A stretch of DNA of 64,000 nucleotides, from NCBI GenBank assembly GCA_948469885.1, contig CAOKMT010000007.1:35623-99622 (forward strand), in the 5' to 3' direction. How positions within the stretch are numbered: the stretch's first letter is position 1; every line of letters begins with the position of its first letter. Shown piece after piece: positions 51,504-59,606 of the stretch. This DNA comes from an uncultured Sporosarcina sp. (GTDB lineage: Bacteria; Bacillota; Bacilli; Bacillales_A; Planococcaceae). The position numbers and the translations under genes are program-made. A model generated the notes under the pieces. The model saw only the letters and a list, made by a program, of their open reading frames with translations. It was not told the origin of the DNA and did no database searches.

Positions 51504-51572
51504 ATGCTCTGTATAAAAGAAGCGTCTCGTCTGTTTAGAAATAGACACTCTCCATATGAAAAGAGGTTGTGA
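51504..51572 (+). CDS. Leader peptide (22 codons) upstream of the MFS efflux gene
   Basis: ATG 51504 follows AAGG at eight bases and opens a 22-codon frame beginning MLCIKEAS and ending PYEKRL before TGA 51570. Codons 6-8 form the left arm of the terminator-like hairpin at 51521. A ribosome stalled here would block that hairpin. I infer a regulatory leader peptide like those of antibiotic-induced resistance genes; it is too short to be judged by similarity. Confidence 0.5.
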   Translation: MLCIKEASRLFRNRHSPYEKRL

Positions 51573-51590
51573 ACGTAGACGCTCGTTTTT
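51521..51590 (+). terminator. Attenuator-like hairpin in the MFS leader
   Basis: AGCGTCT (51521-51527) pairs with AGACGCT (51577-51583), followed by CGTTTTT. Between the arms GTCTGTTT/AAATAGAC and CTCT/AGAG can form competing hairpins, and a second CGTCT at 51528-51532 offers alternative pairing with AGACG. The structure lies 23 bases before the efflux gene start. Confidence 0.5.
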
Positions 51591-51612
51591 AAAAGAAGAA
51601 AGGAGCTAATGT

Positions 51613-52773
51613 ATGAAAAGCAAAAAAACAGTACTGGCAATATTGCTGATGAACTTATTTATTGCATTTTTAGGGATCGGGCTTGTGATTCCTGTTTTGC
51701 CGACGATTATGAATGAACTTGGGATTACTGGTTCGGTCGTCGGTTATATGGTTGCTGCATTTGCGGTGACACAGCTCATTATTTCGCCGATTGCGGGGCG
51801 ATGGGTTGACCGTTATGGACGAAAAGTTATGATTATTATTGGGCTTTGTATTTTCGGCTTTTCCGAGTTTTTATTTGGTTACGGGAAAACGGTTGAAGTT
51901 TTGTTTGTTTCGCGGATGCTTGGCGGGATTGCGGCGGCGTTTATTATGCCAGCTGTCACGGCGTTCATCGCCGATATTACAACGACAGCAACACGTGCGA
52001 AAGCGCTTGGGTATATGTCTGCTGCCATTAATACGGGCTTTATAATCGGGCCGGGGCTCGGTGGTTTTTTAGCTGAAGTCGGGACGCGTGTACCATTTTA
52101 CACGGCGGGGGTATTGGGCCTTGTTGCTGCATTGCTATCTTTCTTATTGTTAAAAGAACCAGAACGGCAAAAGAGTGATGCGGGAGAAATGACAGGAACA
52201 CAAGGGCTGAAGCGTGTTTTCTTGCCAATGTATTTCATCGCATTTTTACTTATTTTTGTGTCGGCATTCGGCCTTTCCGCTTTCGAATCGCTCTTTAGTT
52301 TATTCGTTGACCATAAATTTGGGTTTACACCGAAAGACATTGCGATTGTAATTACAGGAGGCGCACTTGTGGGGGCTGTTGCGCAAGTCGGTTTATTTGA
52401 CTCACTGGCGAAACGTCTCGGGGAGATTACATTAATCCGCTATTGTTTAGCGGTATCGGCTGCACTGGTCATGGTGATGACAGTGGTGAAATCTTATCCG
52501 ATGATTTTATTAACAACATTTTTTGTTTTCGTCGGATTTGATTTGATGCGCCCAGCAATCACATCGTACCTATCGAAAGTTGCAGGGGATGAACAAGGAT
52601 TCGTTGGTGGGATGAACTCGATGTTTACAAGTATTGGAAACATCTTCGGTCCGATTATCGGCGGAATCCTTTTCGATATTAACTTGAACTTCCCGTACTA
52701 TTTCGCCACGGTCGTCTTAGTCATTGGGGTAGTCGTTGCACTTTTTTGGAAGAAGCCGAAGATGCTCACTTAA
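51613..52773 (+). CDS. MFS multidrug efflux transporter (Bmr/Blt/NorA-like)
   Basis: The 386-residue protein has 12 predicted membrane helices. The DHA1 signature motif A is present as GRWVDRYGRKV (about 62-72) and motif C as GFIIGPGLGGFLAE (about 141-154), typical of Bmr/NorA-type drug:proton antiporters. AAAGGAG precedes ATG 51613. Base and codon use look like the core genes rather than the A+T-rich cluster to its left. Upstream lies a leader peptide with an attenuator-like hairpin, suggesting induction by ribosome-targeting drugs. It lies just inside the right island boundary. Confidence 0.88.
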   Translation: MKSKKTVLAILLMNLFIAFLGIGLVIPVLPTIMNELGITGSVVGYMVAAFAVTQLIISPIAGRWVDRYGRKVMIIIGLCIFGFSEFLFGYGKTVEVLFVSRMLGGIAAAFIMPAVTAFIADITTTATRAKALGYMSAAINTGFIIGPGLGGFLAEVGTRVPFYTAGVLGLVAALLSFLLLKEPERQKSDAGEMTGTQGLKRVFLPMYFIAFLLIFVSAFGLSAFESLFSLFVDHKFGFTPKDIAIVITGGALVGAVAQVGLFDSLAKRLGEITLIRYCLAVSAALVMVMTVVKSYPMILLTTFFVFVGFDLMRPAITSYLSKVAGDEQGFVGGMNSMFTSIGNIFGPIIGGILFDINLNFPYYFATVVLVIGVVVALFWKKPKMLT

Positions 52774-52817
52774 TCAACAAGAACCATACGAAATACGAAA
52801 TTTGTTGATGTGTTTTT
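52773..52817 (+). terminator. Terminator after the MFS gene
   Basis: ATCAACAA (52773) pairs with TTGTTGAT (52802), followed by GTGTTTTTT. Confidence 0.65.
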
Positions 52818-52825
52818 TCAATTTG

Positions 52826-52948
52826 ATTAACGTGGGTTCGGCTCCCGCCCATAGTTGAATATCATGTAGTTTCATCGAACGCCATTAAACCTTGTTATAC
52901 CAAGGGTTATGGTATTTTTTAGTGTCATGCGATTTCATATTTCATTGG
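52826..52948 (+). other. attR-like duplicated ssrA 3' end and terminator
   Basis: GGGTTCGGCTCCCGCC (52834-52849) matches the ssrA T-arm with one mismatch. The following ATATCATGTAGTTTCATCGA, CATTAAACCTTGTTAT...CCAAGG and TTTTTTAGTGTCATGCGATT track the sequence after ssrA (36206-36280) at roughly three of four bases. There is no tmRNA here, only its last bases plus the terminator region. I interpret it as the right boundary of an island inserted at ssrA. Confidence 0.65.
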
Positions 52949-53085
52949 AACCTAACCCAAAAGCAAATTTTGACCAATAGGCGGTCAATGAATTTTTCAA
53001 TTGCTGCTTTAACAAGGTCAAATAGACTTTTATCAATCATGCCCCGCTTGATCGCAAGTATAATAACAATCGCCGTGTAGGCTCG

Positions 53086-53094
53086 TGTTATAAT
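53086..53094 (+). promoter_or_regulatory. Extended -10 promoter before the AIM24 gene
   Basis: TGTTATAAT gives a perfect TATAAT with an extended TG; the -35 region is poor. It lies 50 bases before the proposed start. Confidence 0.45.
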
Positions 53095-53146
53095 TAATTA
53101 TAACCTTGTAACAAAATTGCGTGAATTAAGAAAGTAGGGGATTATT

Positions 53147-53908
53147 CTGTTTACCATCAGAAATTTTGAAGATAATGAGAATGTTAAAATTAGGGAAGCG
53201 TTAGGTCCTTTTAAGGTAGTAGAGTTCCAAAGAGAGTTAAATGTCGATCATTTAACGGCTCAGTCGGCATATTATGCTTCTGAAATGAATGTGAGAAGAA
53301 GACAATTGGTTTGCGATGTAAATCAAGCAAATATTACGATTCAAGCAGGGGCAATGCAATGGATGGCTGGAGATGTGAAAGCGACAACAGGGATTAAGGG
53401 AGTAGGAGATTTTATTGGAAAAACGTTTAGAGGAAAAGTCACAAAAGAATCTGCTATCAAACCTGAATACACTGGAACAGGTACGCTTGTATTAGAACCA
53501 ACGTATAAGCATATTTTACTCCTTGATGTTGGCGATTGGAATCAGTCACTCATAATTGAAGACGGACTATTTTTAGCTTGTGATTCAGCATTAAAACATA
53601 AAGCCGTGATGCGCTCCAGTCTTTCTTCTGCTGCATTAGGAGGGGAAGGTCTTTTCAATCTGGGACTTGCTGGTCAAGGCGTGGTTGCACTTGAATCTTA
53701 TGTATCGAGAGAAGAACTTATAGAAATAGAATTAGAAAATGATGAGTTGAAAATTGATGGAAATATGGCGATTGCTTGGTCAGGCAGTTTACAATTTACT
53801 GTCGAGCGGTCTGGAAAAACACTTATGGGTTCGGCGGCTTCAGGAGAAGGATTGGTAAATGTATATCGCGGAACAGGAAAAGTGTTAATGGCGCCATTTC
53901 TTCAATAA
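53147..53908 (+). CDS. AIM24 family protein
   Basis: The 253-residue beta-rich protein belongs to the AIM24/DUF124 family (NVRRRQLVCDVNQANITIQAGAMQWMAGDVKATTGIKGVG; GEGLFNLGLAGQG; GSAASGEGLVNVYRGTGKVLMAP). Function in bacteria is not established. The first ATG (53285) would remove 46 conserved residues; the frame is open back to 53138. AGGGG at 53136-53140 lies six bases before a CTG whose translation, FTIRNFEDNENVKIREALGP, fits family N-termini, so a CTG start is proposed. It is the first gene right of the putative island boundary. Confidence 0.82.
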   Translation: MFTIRNFEDNENVKIREALGPFKVVEFQRELNVDHLTAQSAYYASEMNVRRRQLVCDVNQANITIQAGAMQWMAGDVKATTGIKGVGDFIGKTFRGKVTKESAIKPEYTGTGTLVLEPTYKHILLLDVGDWNQSLIIEDGLFLACDSALKHKAVMRSSLSSAALGGEGLFNLGLAGQGVVALESYVSREELIEIELENDELKIDGNMAIAWSGSLQFTVERSGKTLMGSAASGEGLVNVYRGTGKVLMAPFLQ

Positions 53909-53990
53909 GACGCTAGACTACAAACAGAAAATAATTGAGTGTGTATACAGTGGATGATATTGATGCCGCTGACCAAAAGGAGTGCCGCTG

Positions 53991-54329
53991 TTGAAGACAA
54001 ATAAAAAAAGGTCATTGATCGTCATGATTACTGGCTTAATTGGCGCAGCTTTAATTATTGGTATGATTATACCAAGGGAAACTGTGCCATCTGAAGACAC
54101 GCGAGTAATTTTAGAACATACTTATCAGACTTATATTGCACCTATTTGTTTTGAAGAGTCAGATCCAACAAACTTTCTTGAAGAAGCAACTTTACAAAAA
54201 GCGGAAAGTTTAAATTACCCCCCTCACTCGCCATGTACCGAGAAGGCTTTAGAAAGTGAGAGGGATCGACTCCTTCCGAGCTTCCTAAAGGAAATTGGGG
54301 TAGTGGATAAGAAATGGGATAGTTGGTAA
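53991..54329 (+). CDS. Hypothetical membrane-anchored protein
   Basis: This 112-residue protein has one N-terminal membrane helix (about 9-27, LIVMITGLIGAALIIGMII) and an acidic extracytoplasmic part with two cysteines (APICFEES and SPCTEK) that could form a disulfide. TTG 53991 is preferred because AAAGGAG lies eight bases upstream; GTG 53982 overlaps it. I do not recognise the family. It stands between the AIM24 gene and a broken EamA copy. Confidence 0.6.
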   Translation: MKTNKKRSLIVMITGLIGAALIIGMIIPRETVPSEDTRVILEHTYQTYIAPICFEESDPTNFLEEATLQKAESLNYPPHSPCTEKALESERDRLLPSFLKEIGVVDKKWDSW

Positions 54330-54439
54330 AGCCACATTACACTAAAATTGAATTGACTCTCCTTTTATGGTTCAGGATTTTCTTTGCGGTTTGAAATGAA
54401 TACACCGATCTTGCAAAGGAGAGGGTATTGGAGTTATGT

Positions 54440-54610
54440 AATTTTAGAAGTAAATGAGAAGTTTGGAGTGGCAGTTGTGAATAACATTGTAAAAAGCATT
54501 TTATTAATGCTGATTTCATCAATCGGATTTGCGATCATGACGTTGGTTGTAAAGTTAGCGAGGAATCTTCCCGCTGTCCCAAAAACGTTTTTACGAACCA
54601 AAGTGCCTGT
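54440..54610 (+). pseudogene. Truncated N-terminal copy of the EamA transporter gene
   Basis: The sequence from AGAAGTAAATGAGAAGTTTG through LLMLISSIGFAIMTLVVKLA and the following NLPAVPKTFLR closely matches the start and upstream region of the intact gene at 55460-55640. It differs by scattered substitutions. Similarity ends after about 45 codons and the frame continues into unrelated sequence. It is a partial duplicate, not a working transporter. Confidence 0.8.
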
Positions 54611-54696
54611 ACGTCATACAACTTTGAAGCAATTCGGAATCGCTCCAAAGTGGTGTCTCACACAAGTACCACCTTCGTAATTGGAGACAATAAAAC

Positions 54697-54736
54697 AGGC
54701 GACATTTCGTAATAATCAATCGAAATGTCGCCTTTT
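54697..54736. terminator. Terminator-like hairpin between the EamA fragment and repeat copy D
   Basis: AGGCGACATTTCG pairs perfectly with CGAAATGTCGCCT around an 11-base loop, followed by TTTAAAT. Confidence 0.75.
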
Positions 54737-54892
54737 AAATTGATTCAGCAGGAGCTTGCCAATTCTATAAGTGGTGGGATGAATGACAAATTATCTTTCA
54801 CAGCAGAAAGAGTCCCTATTCTCTAATGATTGGCGGAGCTCAACTAACTTTCTTACTTAAGCTGGATACAATCACGCCGAGGCGCGATTGCT
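54737..54892 (+). repeat. Dispersed structured repeat, copy D
   Basis: AATTGATTCAGCAGGAGC, ATAAGTGGTGGGATGAATG, GGAGCTCAACT and a terminal palindrome with arms CAATCACGCC and GGCGCGATTG follow the family order. The middle module is shortened. Confidence 0.65.
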
Positions 54893-54926
54893 AGTTGGGC
54901 TAATTATGACAGCAGTTTCTTGATTG

Positions 54927-55124
54927 TCATGCGTTGCCTTCGTCGTCATCGTCTTTAAAAACTTTTGGGGGCTTGCCGTCCTTGTCATCATGGGGCGGCT
55001 CTTTTTTAATGTCGTAATATTTGTCGGCCCCCAACCCGCCTTCATCAATCATTTTAGAGATACCTTTTTTGCGGGGCTCATCGGTTTTATCGATTTCAAT
55101 GTCGTGTTTTTCGTAACTTTTCAT
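54927..55124 (-). CDS. Small highly charged hypothetical protein
   Basis: This 65-residue protein has no hydrophobic segment. It has a basic/acidic N-terminus (MKSYEKHDIEIDKTDEPRKK), a central KGISKMIDEGGLGADKYYDIKK and an acidic, proline-containing tail (DDDDEGNA). AAAGGGTGG lies before ATG on the minus strand, which supports translation. The ISKMIDEGGLGADKYY segment seems to recur in short Bacillales proteins, but I cannot name the family. Confidence 0.55.
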   Translation of the reverse strand: MKSYEKHDIEIDKTDEPRKKGISKMIDEGGLGADKYYDIKKEPPHDDKDGKPPKVFKDDDDEGNA

Positions 55125-55502
55125 CTTTAATCCACCCTTTCAGCAATAGTGATGATTATGATGTTCCAACAAACTGCTTGCAACATATCTGATAGTGAAA
55201 ATGGATGCTGAGATTGTGTGTGAATAGAGCTTCTTATTTATGCTATACCCTATTATTTTCTCGGTTAATCCTGTTGGTGACGAATTGGAATGTGTGAGTG
55301 CCATTGAACCTACCCATGGAAAACTTTAAACTGGACAGGCTCTTCTATGTATGGGTGATAAGGTTAACGAAAAGACAAGGAAAGCGTGCGGAACCTACTC
55401 TCTTCAAACAAGCTCACCACTTGAACTCTCTTCTAAAGTGGTGGATACTTGTGTAATGTGTCGGATTTTTAGAAGTAAATGAGAAGTTTGGAGTGTACAG
55501 TT

Positions 55503-56363
55503 GTGAACAACATTGTAAAAGGCATTCTCTTGATGCTAATTTCATCTATCGGATTTGCGATTATGACGTTGTTTGTAAAGTTATCAGGGGATCTTCCCGC
55601 TGTTCAAAAAACGTTTTTTCGAAATTTGATATCTGCTGTGATTGCATTTGTCCTTGTGATTTATAATAAGGAAAGTTTATTTGGTAAACGGGAAAACCAG
55701 CTTGTCTTGTTAAGCCGTTCGATCTTTGGGACGGTAGGGATTATCTTTCTTTTTTATGCAATCGACCATCTCGTTCTATCGGATGCGGACATGTTGAATA
55801 AAATGAGCCCGTTTTTAGTGATTATATTTTCAGCCATATTTTTGAAAGAGCGGGTATTGCCATTCCAAATGGTCACGATTGTCCTTGCGTTTATTGGAAT
55901 GCTCTTTATCGTCAAGCCTTCTTTTTCTGTTGACTTCGTACCCTATCTTGTCGGCGTTTTATCGGCGATCTTCGCCGCAGCTGCCTACACGTTTTTAAGG
56001 GTGTTAGGGAGTCGGGAGAAGTTTTATACAGTGGTCTTTTATTTTTCATTCTTTTCAACGGTCGTGTTGTTGCCGTTTCTTATTATGTTTTATGAACCAA
56101 TGACGGCCAAACAGCTAACGTATTTATTGCTTGCAGGTTTATTTGCGACAGTTGGGCAGTTTGGGATTACGTTGGCGTACAAATATGCACCGGCCCGTGA
56201 TATTTCAATTTTTACGTATTCGACGGTCCTATTTACGACGATATTAAGTTTTACATTTTTTGGAGAAGGGCCGGATGGATATAGTTTAATCGGCTACGTT
56301 ATTATTTTAGGTGCGATGATGTATATGTTCTTCAGAGGAAGAAAAGCAGCTCCGCCAGTATGA
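55503..56363 (+). CDS. EamA/DMT family transporter
   Basis: This 286-residue protein has ten membrane helices arranged as two EamA repeats (about 5-130 and 145-280). Features include MLISSIGFAIMTLFVKLSGDLP at the start, RNLISAVIAF, a GTVGIIFLFYAIDHL segment and a C-terminal repeat with TFFGEGPDGYSLIGYVIILGAM. It probably exports or imports a small metabolite; the substrate is unknown. GTG 55503 follows TTGGAG at nine bases; ATG 55479 lies before that site. A broken copy of its 5' end lies 1 kb upstream. Confidence 0.83.
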   Translation: MNNIVKGILLMLISSIGFAIMTLFVKLSGDLPAVQKTFFRNLISAVIAFVLVIYNKESLFGKRENQLVLLSRSIFGTVGIIFLFYAIDHLVLSDADMLNKMSPFLVIIFSAIFLKERVLPFQMVTIVLAFIGMLFIVKPSFSVDFVPYLVGVLSAIFAAAAYTFLRVLGSREKFYTVVFYFSFFSTVVLLPFLIMFYEPMTAKQLTYLLLAGLFATVGQFGITLAYKYAPARDISIFTYSTVLFTTILSFTFFGEGPDGYSLIGYVIILGAMMYMFFRGRKAAPPV

Positions 56364-56369
56364 AGGCGA

Positions 56370-56405
56370 AAGGCACATGCTCAGTGGAAGAGCATGTGCC
56401 TTTTA
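56370..56405 (+). terminator. Rho-independent terminator after the EamA gene
   Basis: AAGGCACATGCTC pairs with GAGCATGTGCCTT around a short loop and is followed by TTACGTTTTA. Confidence 0.8.
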
Positions 56406-56417
56406 CGTTTTATTTTA

Positions 56418-56576
56418 TAAAAAAACATCGGTAACAATGGGACGACGGTAATGATAATTAAGAAAAGCCAAATGCCGGGACGTGCAAAATTGACTGTCCA
56501 TCCGACGCCGAATTTTTTCTCGACAAATAAATCAGGATTATCTTTATTGAAATAAAAAATTCCCCATTTTCAATGT
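56418..56576 (-). pseudogene. Duplicate of the 3' end of the DUF1648/DUF5808 gene
   Basis: About 155 bases here are nearly identical to 58515-58672, the 3' end of the intact minus-strand gene; they would encode KWGIFYFNKDNPDLFVEKKF through the C-terminal helix. Similarity stops abruptly at about 56576 and no upstream part of the gene exists. The high identity indicates a recent partial duplication. The remaining 56577-56726 stretch holds no gene. Confidence 0.88.
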
Positions 56577-56726
56577 TTGAATGGACTTCTTTTTAGGTGA
56601 AAAATCTCACTTCACCTCCTGTACTGAGGTCGTAATTCGCTTGTGATTCACCGCAGGTAGACCCGAATTGGTAACTTTACTCCCATGTCCCCATTTCAAT
56701 TCACCATTTTCCACTAGGTTTCCTGA

Positions 56727-57725
56727 CTACCTGATTTTTAATATTATTTTTCCTTTGGCCCTTCCTGCCTCCGCATATTCCATCGCTTTTTGTGCATCTT
56801 CAAAGGGAAAAACTTTATCAATGATCGGTTTGATTTTACCGGTTTCAATAAAGTTTGCGATTATACGCAATTGCTCTCCACTTGGCTTCATAAACAAAAA
56901 TGTATAGTGTACATTAAGCTTTTTTTCAAGCGCAGTCAGTTTATGACTTGCCGCAGAAAACAACAATGTTTTAAAAAATCCAGAACCATAGTCTTTACCA
57001 AAACGAGCATTCGGTAATCCCGAAACGGAAACAATTTTTCCACCGGATTTTATCACTTCGAATGAATTTTCGAGTATTTCTCCCCCAAGTGTATCAAATA
57101 CGGCATCGTAGTTTTCCAAAATATCTTCGAATTTTTCTGCTTTGTAATTGATAATTTTATCTGCACCAAGAGATTTTACTAAATTCGTACCCGCTTCACT
57201 AGCAGTCGTTGCAACTGTAGCGCCCATTAATTTGGCAAGTTGAATAGCAAAGGTGCCGACGCCGCCAGCCCCAGCCTGAATTAAGATTTTTTGTCCCTTT
57301 TGTAATTGTAAAATGTCTGTCAGCGCTTGATAGGATGTTAATCCAACCAACGGGATCGATGCTGCTTCTTCAAAGCTCAAATTTTTAGGTTTTAAGGCGA
57401 TATCATCTTCATGAATAGCGATATAATCAGCAAAAGTACCGATTTTATTTTTACGTGGACGTGCATATATTTCGTCACCAACTTTAAAACGAGTCACTTT
57501 TGCGCCGACCTTTGCAACTACACCTGAAAAATCATTGCCTAAGATAAGTGGCATTTTATATTTTACTAATAATTTCACTTTCCCATCCCGGATCTTAAAA
57601 TCGACAGGATTAATACTCGCTGCATGAATTTCTGCGAGTACCTCATTTTCACCAATTTCAGGGGTCGGTACTTCTGCTAATCGCATCGGAATTTTCCCGT
57701 ATTTATCAATCATCATTGCTCTCAT
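56727..57725 (-). CDS. NADP-dependent quinone-oxidoreductase-like protein (MDR superfamily)
   Basis: The 332-residue medium-chain reductase has a GroES-like N-terminus (PEIGENEVLAEIHAASINPVDFKIRDG; LGNDFSGVVAKVG) and a Rossmann domain with AGAGGVGTFAIQLAK (about 152-166). Structural zinc cysteines are absent, so it is a zinc-independent quinone or enone reductase type. TTGGAGG precedes the ATG. It lies 26 bases after an ArsR-type regulator, which probably controls it in response to a reactive electrophile or oxidant. Confidence 0.87.
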   Translation of the reverse strand: MRAMMIDKYGKIPMRLAEVPTPEIGENEVLAEIHAASINPVDFKIRDGKVKLLVKYKMPLILGNDFSGVVAKVGAKVTRFKVGDEIYARPRKNKIGTFADYIAIHEDDIALKPKNLSFEEAASIPLVGLTSYQALTDILQLQKGQKILIQAGAGGVGTFAIQLAKLMGATVATTASEAGTNLVKSLGADKIINYKAEKFEDILENYDAVFDTLGGEILENSFEVIKSGGKIVSVSGLPNARFGKDYGSGFFKTLLFSAASHKLTALEKKLNVHYTFLFMKPSGEQLRIIANFIETGKIKPIIDKVFPFEDAQKAMEYAEAGRAKGKIILKIR

Positions 57726-57751
57726 GTTTTATACCTCCAAATAGTGTGTAT

Positions 57752-58102
57752 TTAAACGTCGTCACTTAAATAAAAATCCTGCATAAACTTATCAATATTC
57801 AATACAAGCGTTCTTAATAAACCTAGTTCTGTACGTACATTAATATAATAAAAGTTTTTTGTCCCTTCCTTCCGCATTAAAATAACCCCGGCATCTCGTA
57901 GAACTTTCAGATGATGGGATACGGCAGGTCGCGAAAGATGTGTTTGTTCAGTGATTTCTCCCACACGTAATCCAGTTTGACAATCCGTCCCCATCAGGAC
58001 TAACAAAATCGATTGACGTGTTTCGTCCCCAATGGCCAATAGTACTTTTTGACAGTTAATAAAATCATCTTTGATTATATTTAATTGTTCTTGTTTATTC
58101 AT
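57752..58102 (-). CDS. ArsR family transcriptional regulator
   Basis: This 116-residue winged-helix repressor has ALGDETR-like LLAIGDETRQSILLVL (about 20-36) and the recognition helix HLSRPAVSHHLKVLRDAGVILMRKEGTKNFYYI (about 55-87). No typical metal-binding ELCVCDL box is present; the only cysteines (Cys17 and Cys41) are outside it, so it may sense redox or organic ligands. TTGGAGG precedes the ATG. It forms a two-gene operon with the oxidoreductase and probably represses it. Confidence 0.87.
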   Translation of the reverse strand: MNKQEQLNIIKDDFINCQKVLLAIGDETRQSILLVLMGTDCQTGLRVGEITEQTHLSRPAVSHHLKVLRDAGVILMRKEGTKNFYYINVRTELGLLRTLVLNIDKFMQDFYLSDDV

Positions 58103-58246
58103 AAGTAAAATACCTCCAACGTTTAGTTTAATGGTTTAAGTTGATAAACAATATTACCGAATACAACAATATACGATTGTTATGATGAGTGCAATATTGA
58201 GAAAGCAAATCGAGACGAATGTATCATAGAGAGAAGGATCATTAAC

Positions 58247-58343
58247 TTTTAACTTGATTCGGCACAGTACCCATTTCCGTAAGTAGGGGATGAATGACAA
58301 AACACGTTTTAAATCAGGGAGGCTAGCATTCAGCTAGATGTCC
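58247..58343 (+). repeat. Dispersed structured repeat, copy E (partial)
   Basis: TTTTAACTTGATTCGGCACA and GTAAGTAGGGGATGAATGAC match the first module. GGAGGCTAGCATTCAGCTAG replaces the second hairpin, and the distal palindrome is missing. It lies in the 58103-58511 spacer, which otherwise holds only the terminator below. Confidence 0.6.
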
Positions 58344-58420
58344 GGGGTGGTTCAGAAATGATGTGAATATTTCTGTTATGGGCGAAAGATGGCGAGGTGT
58401 GACGAAAAATGAACAGAATA

Positions 58421-58456
58421 AAAGCGTTAGAAAAAGGATGTCTTATCTAACGCTTT
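58421..58456 (-). terminator. Terminator of the GntR-DUF1648 operon
   Basis: AAAGCGTTAG pairs with CTAACGCTTT; on the minus strand it is followed by TATTCTGTTCATTTTT. It lies 55 bases after the DUF1648 stop codon. Confidence 0.65.
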
Positions 58457-58511
58457 GGGCATTATCTGTTAAATGATTTGAGATTGCTATGGGAATGACC
58501 AATTTACTTGC

Positions 58512-59606
58512 TTATAAGAAAAACATCGGTAGCAATGGGACGACAGTAATGATAATTAAGAAAAGCCAAATGCCGGGACGTGCAAAATTGACTGTCCATC
58601 CGACGCCGAATTTTTTCTCGACAAATAAATCAGGATTATCTTTATTGAAATAAAAAATTCCCCATTTCCAATGTTCGTCATCGCTCGGACTTGACTGTAA
58701 ATTATTCGCTTTTTTAAACTTCTCATTCAATGATTTTGAACGTTTCATGAAGTAATAAATACTGCCAAACACAAGGAGTAGAAAAATGGGTAATGCATAA
58801 AGAACGGATAGCGTGTCATCACCGTATAGAATGCTCCAATTCGATTGTACGAGTAACAGACCGAGCAGTAAAGTTGTTGCGATATTCATAATCGCCATCA
58901 TTTCAGCATTCAGTTTTCTCGTTTCATGTTCTCGTTGCAAACTATATGAGGCATCTTGTGCTTTGATTTGCACGGCTGAATGAAAGATGCCATAAGATAG
59001 CCCGTACAGCAACAGTTGTAAGAAAAGTAAAATGAAAATCAGGAAAAAAACAGAGAAAAAGGATTTATCACTCCAAGCATCCGGCTGTCCACTTAGCCCC
59101 CAATGTGTTGGAATCGAGGCTGGAAGGGCGGGATAAATATACACGAGCCAAGCTGTTAATCCGGTCGTAATGAGTAATGTCGGTAAAAATAATAGATGAG
59201 GAAAAGGCCGTTCTTTTTTGTCGAATTTATTTTCAAAAGCTGAAACTCGAACAATGGAAATTTGCTCTTCCCAGCCTTGTTGTACCTTGTAGCGTTCGAC
59301 TGCTCGATGCAATTTAAGGTAAAGCGCCATACTAATTGTTAAATAGACGAACATTCCACCAATCATTAAAATGGATTGGTGTATTTCACTTAGAAAACTT
59401 GCAATCGTCAGGAGCAGTATGACGAGGGGGAGTTGAATGCAAACGATGAATAAAGAGTACTTTTTCTTGAAAATTGCGAGTTGCCCATCTTCTACAAAAG
59501 GCTCAGGTATAGAAATGCCAAAGACCGTTGTTTTTCGAATGACGTGCGGTGTAAAGAAATCAATCAAAATAAGTGCAATAAAAATGAATGAAAATGTAAT
59601 GATCAC
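58512..59606 (-). CDS. DUF1648/DUF5808 domain membrane protein
   Basis: This 364-residue membrane protein has about eight helices. A DUF1648 segment (ALPASIPTHWGLSGQPDAWSDKS, about 165-190) and a C-terminal DUF5808 segment (HWKWGIFYFNKDNPDLFVEKKFGVGWTVNFARPGIW) are clear; SdpI-type immunity/signal proteins share the first. Start GTG 59606 overlaps the GntR stop as GTGA, so the genes are coupled. It may be a transporter-like or envelope-stress membrane partner controlled by the regulator. Its 3' end is duplicated at 56418-56576. Confidence 0.82.
   Translation of the reverse strand: MIITFSFIFIALILIDFFTPHVIRKTTVFGISIPEPFVEDGQLAIFKKKYSLFIVCIQLPLVILLLTIASFLSEIHQSILMIGGMFVYLTISMALYLKLHRAVERYKVQQGWEEQISIVRVSAFENKFDKKERPFPHLLFLPTLLITTGLTAWLVYIYPALPASIPTHWGLSGQPDAWSDKSFFSVFFLIFILLFLQLLLYGLSYGIFHSAVQIKAQDASYSLQREHETRKLNAEMMAIMNIATTLLLGLLLVQSNWSILYGDDTLSVLYALPIFLLLVFGSIYYFMKRSKSLNEKFKKANNLQSSPSDDEHWKWGIFYFNKDNPDLFVEKKFGVGWTVNFARPGIWLFLIIITVVPLLPMFFL

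Noticed and set aside
36200-52900. Prophage at ssrA
   Set aside because: Apart from the integrase fragment no phage replication, packaging or structural genes are present.
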